64,000 bases of DNA, taken from assembly GCA_044235645.1 (NCBI GenBank), contig JBIIHQ010000012.1:1-64000 (forward strand), read 5' to 3'. Shown here piece by piece: positions 48,613-57,923 of this stretch (its first letter is position 1; each line of letters starts with the position of its first letter). The DNA comes from OMIW01 sp044235645. Its GTDB lineage: Bacteria; Bdellovibrionota_C; UBA2361; OMIW01. Made by a program: the position numbers and the translations under genes. The notes beneath the pieces are model-generated. The model had not been told where the DNA came from and searched no databases. It saw only the letters and a list, made by a program, of their open reading frames with translations.

Positions 48613-48820
48613 CGCAAGCGCTCCTCTCCGCAAAAAAGCTGTCTCGTCATCAACAACCTCAGCCACGATGAATCCGCTGAGCCAGGCGCGTAAGCTACGC
48701 GCCATGACGCCGAGCCTATTCGGTTTTGGCTCAGATGCAAAGAGGAATTGTGAGGGGATGATTCGATGGCGATTATTTTTACCCGCTAATGAGTGCTGCA
48801 GTCATTCCTAAGGACGATGT

Positions 48821-49606
48821 ATGAGTACCCAGCGAACAATATCTTTCGAAGATGAACTCCTCGAGGTCGAACAGGCAGAGCCAACCCTTGCCCGCATTCT
48901 TAGTGACCGGCCACGACCGGCATCCCCCGTCACGATGACCCTCTGGATGATAGCGGCGAAACTTGCCTGTGCCAGGTTTGAGGCCGGCGACCTTCAAGGA
49001 CTACTGGGAGAGCTCGCGGGCGGTCTCACTGAGTTTTCGCAACAGGTCGATCGCGACATCGCTGCTACTCTCTCGCGCGATCCCGCATGTCGGAACCGAG
49101 TCTCGGTGGTGCTTTTTTACAAAGGATATCTCGCACTCCAAAGCTATCGACTCAGCCACCATCTCTGGCAGGTTGGCCGGTTCCACCTCGCTCACTGGCT
49201 CCAGAGCCGTAGCAGTGAAGTGTTCGGGGTTGATATCCACCCAGCAGCGCAGCTCGGGAGTGGTATCTTTATCGATCACGCAACGAGTGTGGTGATCGGC
49301 GAGACGACAGTTGTCGAGGACGACGTATCGATTCTTCACGAGGTAACCCTCGGAGGTACCGGCAAGCATGGCGGTGATCGACACCCCAAGGTGCGACGGG
49401 GGGTTATGATTGGGGCGGGGGTAAAGGTTCTCGGTAATGTCGTGCTGGGCGAATACTCGAAGGTCGGCGCAGGAAGTGTCCTCCTTCAATCAATCCCTCC
49501 CCATTCGACGGCAGTGGGAGTGCCAGCTCGGGTTGTTGGCAATTGTTCCTGTGGACGCCCTGCAGATGAAATGGATCAGTGGGTAGAGGTTGGAGATGGA
49601 GAATAG
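48821..49606 (+). CDS. cysE: Serine O-acetyltransferase
   Basis: 261 residues. N-terminal helical domain, then left-handed beta-helix hexapeptides: GVDIHPAAQLGSGIFIDHATSVVIGETTVVEDDVSILHEVTLGGTGK. The catalytic His/Asp of that block are present, and HPKVRRGVMIGAGVKVLGNV and VGVPARVVG follow. It acetylates serine for cysteine synthesis. ATG with AAGGA upstream. No cysK is adjacent. Confidence 0.95.
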   Translation: MSTQRTISFEDELLEVEQAEPTLARILSDRPRPASPVTMTLWMIAAKLACARFEAGDLQGLLGELAGGLTEFSQQVDRDIAATLSRDPACRNRVSVVLFYKGYLALQSYRLSHHLWQVGRFHLAHWLQSRSSEVFGVDIHPAAQLGSGIFIDHATSVVIGETTVVEDDVSILHEVTLGGTGKHGGDRHPKVRRGVMIGAGVKVLGNVVLGEYSKVGAGSVLLQSIPPHSTAVGVPARVVGNCSCGRPADEMDQWVEVGDGE

Positions 49607-49779
49607 TGGCCAAAGTAAAGAATATCAGGGGGAGAGTCTCTGAGATACACAACACAGGGCCGAAAATTTATAATTAACGAGTTTAAGGGGTTGATGAATA
49701 ACGGCCACGTTTCCGGGAAGGCGGGGTTGGACTTACGCGGGGGAGTAAGATATCCTCCCCGATATCGAACGAAGGTTTG

Positions 49780-50541
49780 ATGGATCTGCTAGTGATGTCT
49801 GATCTCCACTTGGCGGCTCTCCATCAAGGAGGGCACCGGAGATTCCCGAGCGGTATGGCGCCGCACAAGGTGCTGAAACAGATAGAAGAGGAGTTGAGTC
49901 GGGGCCCTGTAGAAGGGATTCTCATTGCGGGGGATCTGGCGAACACGCCTCGCGATGGCATCGTCCTTCCCGAGTTCTTTCGAGAACTCAGCGGCCTCGC
50001 TCCGGGCTGTCCCATCCTGGTTGTCGCTGGCAATCACGATGAGCCCCCCCTCGAGAACGGGGTCCAGTTGAGCCGAGAGCTCTTTCCTCAACGGTGCCGG
50101 GCCGGCAAGGTCACTCTTTTGAGAGACCAAATACACCGGATCGGCGACCTGACAGTGGCTGGCCTCGACTTTCTCCGCCCAAACAGGGGGGAAGAAGAGA
50201 AAGCCTTATCCGCTCTCTCCCGGCGACTGAATATATCGGGTCCGCCGTTACCGGTCGACGTGGTGCTCGTCCATGAGCCCCCCCGAGGCTATCTGGATCG
50301 GCGGGATAGGAAGAACCGGATGGGTTCGCGCTATATCAGAAGGGCCATTGAGGAGCTTCTCGACCCAAGGCTCGTGGTCTTCGGACATTGTCACGAGCAG
50401 TCGGGAAAGGAGTTGGTCGACGGGGACATAAGGTATTTCAATGCCTGCTCCGTTGAGGCTCGCAGAGTCGCACCGTGGATGGCCCCGCGAGTCTGGCGAA
50501 TCTCGGTTTCACCTCGAGCTGCGCCCGTTGATCTAGGTTGA
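49780..50541 (+). CDS. Calcineurin-like metallophosphoesterase
   Basis: 253 residues. Metal-binding motifs in order: DLLVMSDLHL, LIAGDLAN, VVAGNHDEPP, VVLVHEPP, VFGHCHEQ. Family members hydrolyse phosphomono- or diesters; the substrate cannot be told. Single gene convergent with purM. Confidence 0.88.
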   Translation: MDLLVMSDLHLAALHQGGHRRFPSGMAPHKVLKQIEEELSRGPVEGILIAGDLANTPRDGIVLPEFFRELSGLAPGCPILVVAGNHDEPPLENGVQLSRELFPQRCRAGKVTLLRDQIHRIGDLTVAGLDFLRPNRGEEEKALSALSRRLNISGPPLPVDVVLVHEPPRGYLDRRDRKNRMGSRYIRRAIEELLDPRLVVFGHCHEQSGKELVDGDIRYFNACSVEARRVAPWMAPRVWRISVSPRAAPVDLG

Positions 50542-50594
50542 CCGGGGGGCTACGACTGGTCCTTAAGACCCGTCGTAACCTCCCTTTATTTTTC

Positions 50595-51785
50595 CTAGCC
50601 CTTCCGCAACAAAAACCCCCCATCCCCCAACCGCACCCCGAGCGGCTCCACGACGACTTCGCGCCCCTCCCCTGCCACCTCTTCGGTTCGCCCCGCCCTC
50701 AGGGCTCGATAGCCCAAATCCTCGGCACTTCGCACAATACCGTGAGCATCGTTGCCATCGCGAGCGATTATCATGAAACCTGTTCCGAGATTGAACACAC
50801 TCAACAGGTCCTCAAGGGCTAGCCCCTTTTTTTCCGCGTAAAACGAAAACACCTCTGGGACCGTCAGCATCTGCTCGATCCGATACCTGAGAGGCTGTTT
50901 GCCTCGCATTATCTTGAGCCACCCATGCCCCGAGATATTCTCCATCGATACGGGCCGAATTCCCCGACGGAGGACCTCTTGAACGAGGGGTGAATAGAGG
51001 ACCGAGGGGGCATTCAGGGCTCGCCAGTATTCGGTTCCTGAAGTGAGCTTCGTGCGGTAACCAAGAGGGAGGGAAGCAGCAAGTTCGCGGAGCGGTGTGT
51101 AGCCATTCTCTTGCGGGCCCGAGCTTGCAACAAAGATTATCTCCTGACCGGGAGCCAGCTCCGCCCCTCCGATCGGGGCAACGCCTGAGGGCATTATCCC
51201 AAACACCGCGCCCGCGACGTCGATTCGCCCCTCGACTATCTTTGTTTTTAACTGCGGGGTCTCCCCCGAGATGTAAACGGCCCCCACCGTCTTGCAGCCT
51301 GAGACAAATCCATCGAGAAAACCATCGAGAAAAGCCTCCGAAAATACCCGCTCGGGGGTGCTCGTGGGAAGATATTGCGATATCAAGAGAGGACGCATCC
51401 CACACGATGCGACATCATTGGTCAGCGCGCTGATGGTTTTAATCGCGATATGGTACCAGAACTGATACTCCTCTTCTGAGGTTAAGTCCTCGGGACGCGC
51501 ATCATCAGCGGTGCCAAGGCCCTCAGTCACGAGCGACACCGCAAGCTCCCCCGCCCCCTTCTCCCCGCCGTTCGCGAGCAATCCTCTGAGGGGAATCGTA
51601 AAAACATTTGCGCTGGCTCCGAGCGCACCATCGAGCACCGCTCCATAATCCGAGGCACATTCAAGGGTCCGCCGCGATGCTTGAATACACCGCAGCTTTA
51701 CCCGATCGAGTGCATCATAATTCACCTGATCGACACCACGTGTCACCCGTATACTTCCCCGCCCTTCCCCACCTTCGTTATTCAC
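50595..51785 (-). CDS. purM: Divergent AIR synthase-like (PurM) protein
   Basis: 396 residues (E. coli PurM is 345). The PurM order is visible: NYDALDRVKLRC, LTNDVASCGMRPLLI (catalytic/ATP Asp), YISGETPQL, SSGPQENGYTPLRE and FNLGTGFMIIA. The usual DGVGTK becomes EGLGTADD and the HLTGGG loop becomes ENISGHGW. PurM closes FGAM to AIR in purine synthesis. The changes could mark a divergent clade or another PurM-superfamily reaction; I favour AIR synthase. Divergent from nadA. Confidence 0.78.
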   Translation of the reverse strand: MNNEGGEGRGSIRVTRGVDQVNYDALDRVKLRCIQASRRTLECASDYGAVLDGALGASANVFTIPLRGLLANGGEKGAGELAVSLVTEGLGTADDARPEDLTSEEEYQFWYHIAIKTISALTNDVASCGMRPLLISQYLPTSTPERVFSEAFLDGFLDGFVSGCKTVGAVYISGETPQLKTKIVEGRIDVAGAVFGIMPSGVAPIGGAELAPGQEIIFVASSGPQENGYTPLRELAASLPLGYRTKLTSGTEYWRALNAPSVLYSPLVQEVLRRGIRPVSMENISGHGWLKIMRGKQPLRYRIEQMLTVPEVFSFYAEKKGLALEDLLSVFNLGTGFMIIARDGNDAHGIVRSAEDLGYRALRAGRTEEVAGEGREVVVEPLGVRLGDGGFLLRKG

Positions 51786-52002
51786 CGAACCTCCTCTGAG
51801 TTATTGCTGATAAGCTGTTATCGCTGAAAGGATCCCGCCCCACGTTACTTGTTTCAGGAGATGCAAACGGAGTATAACCGGAAGTGACGAGAGGGGAAGT
51901 AGCGGATCATTCATCGTAAACTTTTCTAGCTCGCGTGCTCTCCCCCCCTCTTTCGGCTTTAACTCCCATTCCAGCCTTTCAACCCCTCATTCCGAAAAGA
52001 TC

Positions 52003-53037
52003 ATGGCAATCAACGCTCCCACCCTCGAGCAAACCCGACGTCAAATGGAGAAACGGCTTGATAGGATTATTCCGACTGCGGAAATTCGCTGGAAAGCGGA
52101 ACTCGTCTACGAGATAAACCGGCTCAAAAAGGAGCGCGGAGCGATTATCCTCGGGCATAACTACATGGAGCCCGCGCTCTATCACACCGTGGCTGATGTC
52201 GTTGGTGACTCTCTTGAGCTCTCCCGAAAAGCAGCGGAAACCGACGCAGACCCAATTATATTCTGCGGCGTTCGGTTCATGGCGGAGACCGCCAAAATAC
52301 TTAACCCTTCGAAGACAGTGCTGCTGCCGGCCCGTGAGGCGGGATGTTCCCTTGCGGCGAGTATTACCGCTGCCGATGTGCGCGGATTACGCGAGCGGTA
52401 TCCCGGGGTGCCGGTTGTCGCCTACGTTAATACCTACGCTGACGTGAAGGCAGAGGTGGATATGTGTTGCACATCGGGGAATGCGGCACAAATGGTCCGG
52501 TCGCTCGCAAGCGATGCAGTCATCTTTATTCCTGACGACTACCTGACCAGAAACGTCGCCGCCGAGACGGGTCGAACCGTCATCGAGGCGGGGAACGACA
52601 TCCCCCCGGGTGAATCGGTCCTCATAAGCTGGCCAGGGCGGTGTGAAGTTCATGAGCAATTTACCCCCGACGATGTCTCCCAGGTAAGGGATCAATTTCC
52701 CGATGCCGTTGTGTTAGCCCATCCTGAGTGTCGGCCAGAGGTAGTCGACGCCGCTGATTTTGCGGGCTCCACTTCGCGAATGATATCTTATGTGCGTTCC
52801 TCGAAGAGCCGTCGATTCGTGCTTTTTACCGAATGTAGCATGGGAGACAACATCGCTGCTGAGGTTCGCGATAAAGAGATGGTGGGGCTTTGCTCGATCC
52901 GATGCCCTCACATGAATCAAATAACCCTCGAGGATATCGTACGTGCCTTGCGACTGAACGTCACCGAGATTGAGGTCCCCGAAGAGATTCGCGAACGGGC
53001 CAAGCGATCGCTCGATCGCATGATTGCGGTCGGCTAG
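52003..53037 (+). CDS. nadA: Quinolinate synthase
   Basis: 344 residues. AIILGHNYMEPALYHTVADVVGDSLELSRKAA is the substrate-binding start; the three cluster Cys are in AREAGCSLA, MVLAHPEC-like VVLAHPECRPEV and VGLCSIRCPHM. It condenses iminoaspartate with dihydroxyacetone phosphate using a 4Fe-4S cluster, the first committed NAD step with NadB. An N-terminal extension of about 35 residues is normal for this clade. NadB and NadC are not here. Confidence 0.95.
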   Translation: MAINAPTLEQTRRQMEKRLDRIIPTAEIRWKAELVYEINRLKKERGAIILGHNYMEPALYHTVADVVGDSLELSRKAAETDADPIIFCGVRFMAETAKILNPSKTVLLPAREAGCSLAASITAADVRGLRERYPGVPVVAYVNTYADVKAEVDMCCTSGNAAQMVRSLASDAVIFIPDDYLTRNVAAETGRTVIEAGNDIPPGESVLISWPGRCEVHEQFTPDDVSQVRDQFPDAVVLAHPECRPEVVDAADFAGSTSRMISYVRSSKSRRFVLFTECSMGDNIAAEVRDKEMVGLCSIRCPHMNQITLEDIVRALRLNVTEIEVPEEIRERAKRSLDRMIAVG

Positions 53038-53187
53038 TTCATGTCGGGGAGAGCGCTCCGTTAACAGCGTTTGTCTAAATTTTATGGTCTGACGACAGTA
53101 AGTATCCGATACTATCAAAAGTTGTATCGGTTAGACCTTGTTGGGCGACCTCGCACCCCCCTGGTAACATACCCATCTCGTCTCACT

Positions 53188-54108
53188 ATGGCTATCGTAT
53201 CCCTTTCCCGTTCACTCGGTACCCGCTTTCTTGAGCGGATATCGTCAATCGCGGGGCAAGGTAAGAGCACTGCGGGCAATCCTCTTGCTGCTCTGGGGGG
53301 CCAGGATGCAGCGATTACCCCCACCTCCCTCCAGGGAGGTGCGCAGATCATGGTCAGTTCAATCGACCTGCTCGCGGCGGGATTTCAGGTTGTTGATGGC
53401 TCGCGATCAGCGTTAATCAGGATCAGTGAATCGCTCGATGAGTTGATACAGCTTGCCGAGACATCGGCGGATCCGCAAACAGGAGGAGAGGAGCGTGAGC
53501 GTGTCGCATTTGAGTTTCAGCGAAAGGGTAACGAACTTAAACAGCTCGTCGAGAGAGCAAAAGACAACGATACGAATGTTCTCACGCAAAAAGGGCTCAT
53601 TGAAATTCTTACCAACATAAGCCTCAAACCAGATGACCTCGACGGCCTTTCGGCTATCGTCGACTCATTCCAAATAACGACAACTGACGGCGATTTTTTC
53701 GATCCGACGATAAAGGCAGAGCGACCCCTCGATATCCCGCGAAATCTTCCATCGAGTATTGAGGCAGAGGAATACGGTTCGGTACTTGACGGCGCGACGG
53801 CGCTCGGTTCGCGACGGGGTGCCTATAACATGCTCGCCGACCTTAAGGCGGTCAAGGCGAATCTCGAAGCAAACACCGTGGCGATGACCGCTGTCACGAA
53901 CTATCTTTCAGACGCCCGAACCCTTGTGCGAACGATCGGCCTCACCCTACTCGACCTCACGAGCCTCGCCGAAGGGGGAGCCTCAGCGGACGAGCTCGCG
54001 CTTAGTTTGCAATCTCAGGTCCGCGCCAACGCGCGCGGCGCTCTCGACCAACTCGAATCCCTTGGACCGCTCGTCAGCCGAGCAGGGGCCCTCCTCTCCG
54101 AAGGGTAA
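53188..54108 (+). CDS. Flagellin-like helical protein of unknown function
   Basis: 306 residues from ATG at 53188; the frame runs left to 53071 and no ribosome site marks the start. Residues about 60-130 (VVDGSRSALIRISESLDEL, then IQLAETSADP and ERERVAFEFQRKGNELKQLV and NDTNVL) follow the flagellin D1 pattern of paired helices ending in an N-x-L turn. The last 90 residues (ANLEANTVAMTAVTNYLSDA...LALSLQSQVRANARGAL) resemble the flagellin C-terminal helix. The middle (135-210) is short. It may be a minor flagellin, a FlgL-like junction protein or an unrelated coiled coil. No neighbour clarifies this. Confidence 0.6.
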   Translation: MAIVSLSRSLGTRFLERISSIAGQGKSTAGNPLAALGGQDAAITPTSLQGGAQIMVSSIDLLAAGFQVVDGSRSALIRISESLDELIQLAETSADPQTGGEERERVAFEFQRKGNELKQLVERAKDNDTNVLTQKGLIEILTNISLKPDDLDGLSAIVDSFQITTTDGDFFDPTIKAERPLDIPRNLPSSIEAEEYGSVLDGATALGSRRGAYNMLADLKAVKANLEANTVAMTAVTNYLSDARTLVRTIGLTLLDLTSLAEGGASADELALSLQSQVRANARGALDQLESLGPLVSRAGALLSEG

Positions 54109-54256
54109 ATTCAGCCAAGCCCCTTTTCATGCTTGTTTTCCGAAGAGCCCTTTTTTTCCGATAGACAAAGATGGCCTCGTGCCTCATCGTGAAGAAGCGG
54201 GCTACCGTTAGATCGGTAACGACCGTGTGCAATCCATGTTCTCCGGTTTTCTCACC

Positions 54257-56569
54257 ATGGCAACATCCCGTACCTCTCTCCCTGTTCCAATCACATCACC
54301 GCACCAGATTCGCTACGCAGCGGTTCTTGGCGCCGGTATCATGGGGCGGCAAATAGCGGCGCGGCTCGCTAGTGTTGGGGTGTCGGTCGTATTGCTTGAC
54401 CTCCCGCAACCCGGTAACAAAAATAAACTCGCGGAGGAGGCTCTCGCGAAGTTGCCGACACAGAAGCCTCGCCCCTTTTATCGGGAGAGCGATCTGCGGA
54501 GGATTACCCCAGGTAATTACGACGACCACCTCACTCTGCTCGAAAAGGCGCATCTCATCATCGAGGTGATCCGCGAAAATATTGAGGAAAAGCTTGCCCT
54601 TTTTTCTCGCATTGCACCCTTTGTGAGATCAAACGCCCTGATTGCGTCAAATACCAGCAGCATTCCGGTCCGGATGCTTGCCGCTGGTATGCCCGAGCAG
54701 CTCCGTACTCAGTTCGTGGGGGGATTTCATTTTTTTAATCCCGAGCCACTCGAGCTCCTCGAGCTCATTTTTGCTCCCACGGCGACCCGCACACAGCAAG
54801 ATGTCATAAGTCGGTTCGCCTCAGATGTGCTCGCTAAAGAGATCGTCATCGCGCACGATACCCCTGCCTTCGTCGCAAATCGTATCGGCGTATTCGCTCT
54901 GATGCGCGCAATGCAGGAGTTCGCCTCAGGCGCATATACCATTGAGGAGATCGAGCTGCTCACCGGACCGCTGGTCGGACGTCCCGCATCGGCAACTTTT
55001 CGCACCGCTGACAAGGTTGGGCTGGGGACGGTACTCAATGTTACCAGTGGCCTCCATCAGCATCTCGTCACAGACCCATACCGCGCTGTTTTCGCGCCCC
55101 CGGAACCACTTAAAAAACTTGTTGAACGAGGCGATCTCGGCGCAGAAAAAGGTCGGGGATTTTCCACGAAAGACAGGGCAACAAACACAATCTGCAATCT
55201 TGATCTTCAGACCCTCGAATACCGCGCTCCGAGCGGGACTGCAAATCTCGGAGATCTCTCGACAATCATAAAACTTCCGACCCCAGCAGCGCGGCTCAGA
55301 GCGTTACTCGACCTCGAAGGGCGGGCAGGTGATTTTATTCGATCGTATTTCCTCGAACTCCTTCACTACTGTGCCATCTGCATCCCCGAGATCACCGATC
55401 TGCCGGCAGACCTTGATACTGCCCTTCGCGCCGGTTTTTTATGGGATATCGGTCCCTTTCAGCTGTGGAACGCAATTGGGTCAGTTGATGTCGCGCAGCG
55501 AATGTCCGCACGGGGGCTTGCCCTTCCCGAGTGGATTCGTGAGGCGATCTTCACTCACGGGATGATTCCGACCCTACCCGACCTCTTTCCCTCAAAAGCA
55601 CCCGCAATCCACACCGCACCCGAATCAGCACTTATCGATATCGGGGATGGAGTACTCCATTTTGAGCTTCGCTCAAAAGCGAATACCCTCTCCTTTTCAG
55701 TTATTGAAGAGCTGGAACAAGCCTTGGATACCGTTTCGGGCGATAAGTGGCTGGGGATGGTTATCGGTAATCCCGCAAGTGGATCGTTCTGCGGTGGGGC
55801 GAATGTCAGGGAGATCGGTGGTGCCGTGAAGTCAGGACAGCTCTCCGCTGTTGATGACCTCGTGTCCCGTTTTCAGCGATTAATGAATCGCATCTACACC
55901 TTTCCAAAGCCACTCGCCGGAGCTATCAAGGGGCTTGCGCTTGGCGGTGGTGCTGAGCTGTCGATTGCGCTCCCTCTCATCGCTGCTCATCCCAATACCT
56001 ACGTCGGCCTTGTTGAGCTCGGAGTGGGACTTATCCCCGCCGGGGTAGGATCCACCCACTTTGCCTTCCTCGCTGCAGAGCAAGCCGCCTCCAAGGATCT
56101 TGCCGGCGTCCTCCCCTTCTTTCGCCAGAATTTTGAGCGGATAGCGATGGGAATGGTTACGAACAACGGCTACGAGGCAATTGATGCAGGATTTTTTGGT
56201 CGGGGGGCTCGGATTGTTCCGCGAGCTGATCAGATCGTGGCTGCAGCAAAGTCGCTCGTCGTCGCGCACGCCACAGGACCGTACCTCCCACGCCCTCCTC
56301 GTGGTGATATTTTTGTGCTGGGCGCAGAGGGGCGAGCCCCCTTCGAACAGCGACTCGAGGAGATGAAGCGAAGTGGTTTTATTGCACCATACGACGCCGT
56401 GCTCGCGCAGACCCTCCTGTTTGTCATGACGGGGGGAGTTATATCCTCACCTCAGTACGTCTCAGAACAGTATCTGCTTGAGCTCGAGCGGGAGCAATTT
56501 GTGTGGCTGCTCACCCAGGAGGGAACTCACAAAAAACTAGGTCGATTTCTGAAGGGATTGGAGAGTTAA
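54257..56569 (+). CDS. fadN: 3-hydroxyacyl-CoA dehydrogenase/enoyl-CoA hydratase fusion (FadN-like)
   Basis: 770 residues from ATG at 54257 (an upstream GTG at 54227 is possible). The dehydrogenase comes first: AAVLGAGIMGRQIAARL for NAD, SNTSSIPV, GFHFFNPEPLELLELI with the catalytic His, and HDTPAFVANRIG. A hydratase domain occupies the C-terminal third (GSFCGGANVREIGG, KGLALGGGAELSIALPL, GLVELGVGLIPAGVG). This order is that of B. subtilis FadN, opposite to E. coli FadB. It carries out the middle two steps of fatty-acid beta-oxidation. fadA follows after 94 bases. Confidence 0.93.
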   Translation: MATSRTSLPVPITSPHQIRYAAVLGAGIMGRQIAARLASVGVSVVLLDLPQPGNKNKLAEEALAKLPTQKPRPFYRESDLRRITPGNYDDHLTLLEKAHLIIEVIRENIEEKLALFSRIAPFVRSNALIASNTSSIPVRMLAAGMPEQLRTQFVGGFHFFNPEPLELLELIFAPTATRTQQDVISRFASDVLAKEIVIAHDTPAFVANRIGVFALMRAMQEFASGAYTIEEIELLTGPLVGRPASATFRTADKVGLGTVLNVTSGLHQHLVTDPYRAVFAPPEPLKKLVERGDLGAEKGRGFSTKDRATNTICNLDLQTLEYRAPSGTANLGDLSTIIKLPTPAARLRALLDLEGRAGDFIRSYFLELLHYCAICIPEITDLPADLDTALRAGFLWDIGPFQLWNAIGSVDVAQRMSARGLALPEWIREAIFTHGMIPTLPDLFPSKAPAIHTAPESALIDIGDGVLHFELRSKANTLSFSVIEELEQALDTVSGDKWLGMVIGNPASGSFCGGANVREIGGAVKSGQLSAVDDLVSRFQRLMNRIYTFPKPLAGAIKGLALGGGAELSIALPLIAAHPNTYVGLVELGVGLIPAGVGSTHFAFLAAEQAASKDLAGVLPFFRQNFERIAMGMVTNNGYEAIDAGFFGRGARIVPRADQIVAAAKSLVVAHATGPYLPRPPRGDIFVLGAEGRAPFEQRLEEMKRSGFIAPYDAVLAQTLLFVMTGGVISSPQYVSEQYLLELEREQFVWLLTQEGTHKKLGRFLKGLES

Positions 56570-56663
56570 GATAGACCGTTATGCCGCAGAAGCGGCAAAA
56601 CGGGCAATTACTGGACATTTTCAATTACGTATTATACCCATTCCCCCGAACCGGAGAAACACT

Positions 56664-57857
56664 ATGTCCCGTGACGTTTTTATCATCGATGCAGTTCGCA
56701 CCCCGATTGCAAAGGCCGGGACTCCGAAGCGCCGTGGCACCCTCGAGATGGTGCGCCCCGATGACCTTATCGCGATAACCATCGAGTCGATACTTTCGCG
56801 CACGCCGACCCTTCCCCCACCTGCCATCGATGATCTTGTGATCGGATGCGCATTCCCCGAAGCTGAGCAGGGATTCAACATCGGCAGAATCGCAGCTCTT
56901 CGCGCCGGGCTCCCCTTTACGACCACCGGGATGACGGTCAATCGGTTTTGTGCCTCTGGGCTTCAGGCAATCGTAACTGCTCACGATGCGATTGCGATGG
57001 GTCGAGTTGATATTGCGATCGCCGGAGGGGTCGAATCGATGACCCGCCTCCCGATGGCGGGCAATCAACCGTTCCTTAATCCCGCGCTCACCGGTTCACA
57101 CTCAGATACCTATATCAGCATGGGGATGACCGCTGAGAACGTCGCTCACCAGTTCTCGGTTTCGCGCGCCGACCAGGATGCATTTGCGTACGAGTCGCAC
57201 CGTCGCGCGGTCACAGCACAAGAGGCAGGCCACTTCGCGGGAGAAATAACGCCAATTTCCGTCGCACGGGTCCTCTATGAAGGTGGCAAGGCAGTCGAAA
57301 AAACGATCTCGCTGACCGTTGATGAGGGACCACGTCCCGATACCTCAGCAGAATCACTTGCTCGCCTCAAGCCGGCTTTTACGGCGACAGGAAGCGTGAC
57401 AGCCGGAAACGCATCGCAGATATCTGATGGTGCCGCAGCGGTCCTCCTTGCAAGCGCAGAGGCGGTCGCCACTCACCGCCTTACCCCCCGCGCACGGATT
57501 GCCAGCTTCGCGACGACTGGCAACAATCCCGCGATTATGGGGGTCGCGCCGATTGATGCGATCCCTAAAGCACTCGCACGCGCAGGTCTCACCCGAGATG
57601 CCCTCGATATTATCGAGATCAATGAAGCGTTTGCGTCCCAGTGTCTCGCGATAATCAGGACGCTCGAGCTCGATCCCACAAAGGTGAATGTCAACGGCGG
57701 TGCTATCGCGCTCGGTCATCCCCTTGGCTGCACCGGCGCCCGGATATTTGCCACCGCACTGAGCGAAGCGACCCGACGAGGGTCAACCTATTTCGGGGTT
57801 GGTATGTGCGTCGGCGGCGGCCAGGGGGCATTTGCAGTGGCCGAACGACTCGCATAA
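56664..57857 (+). CDS. fadA: Acetyl-CoA C-acyltransferase (thiolase)
   Basis: 397 residues. Nucleophile Cys in VNRFCASGLQAIVTAHDAI, thiolase signatures NEAFASQCLAI, NVNGGAIALGHPLGCTGARI and the C-terminal Cys/Gly loop GMCVGGGQGAFAV. It releases acetyl-CoA in the last beta-oxidation step. GGAGAAAC before ATG. Forms an operon with fadN; no acyl-CoA dehydrogenase or ligase is present in the window. Confidence 0.95.
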   Translation: MSRDVFIIDAVRTPIAKAGTPKRRGTLEMVRPDDLIAITIESILSRTPTLPPPAIDDLVIGCAFPEAEQGFNIGRIAALRAGLPFTTTGMTVNRFCASGLQAIVTAHDAIAMGRVDIAIAGGVESMTRLPMAGNQPFLNPALTGSHSDTYISMGMTAENVAHQFSVSRADQDAFAYESHRRAVTAQEAGHFAGEITPISVARVLYEGGKAVEKTISLTVDEGPRPDTSAESLARLKPAFTATGSVTAGNASQISDGAAAVLLASAEAVATHRLTPRARIASFATTGNNPAIMGVAPIDAIPKALARAGLTRDALDIIEINEAFASQCLAIIRTLELDPTKVNVNGGAIALGHPLGCTGARIFATALSEATRRGSTYFGVGMCVGGGQGAFAVAERLA

Positions 57858-57923
57858 GAGCCGAGCCCACTGCGGTAGGAGCGGGAGCGCGTATCGCAGG
57901 AGATACGTGGACCCACTCTCCGA

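Noticed and set aside
57890..57907. CGTATC/GATACG hairpin between fadA and hflC
   Set aside because: Only 6 bp with no U-run; too weak to call a terminator.
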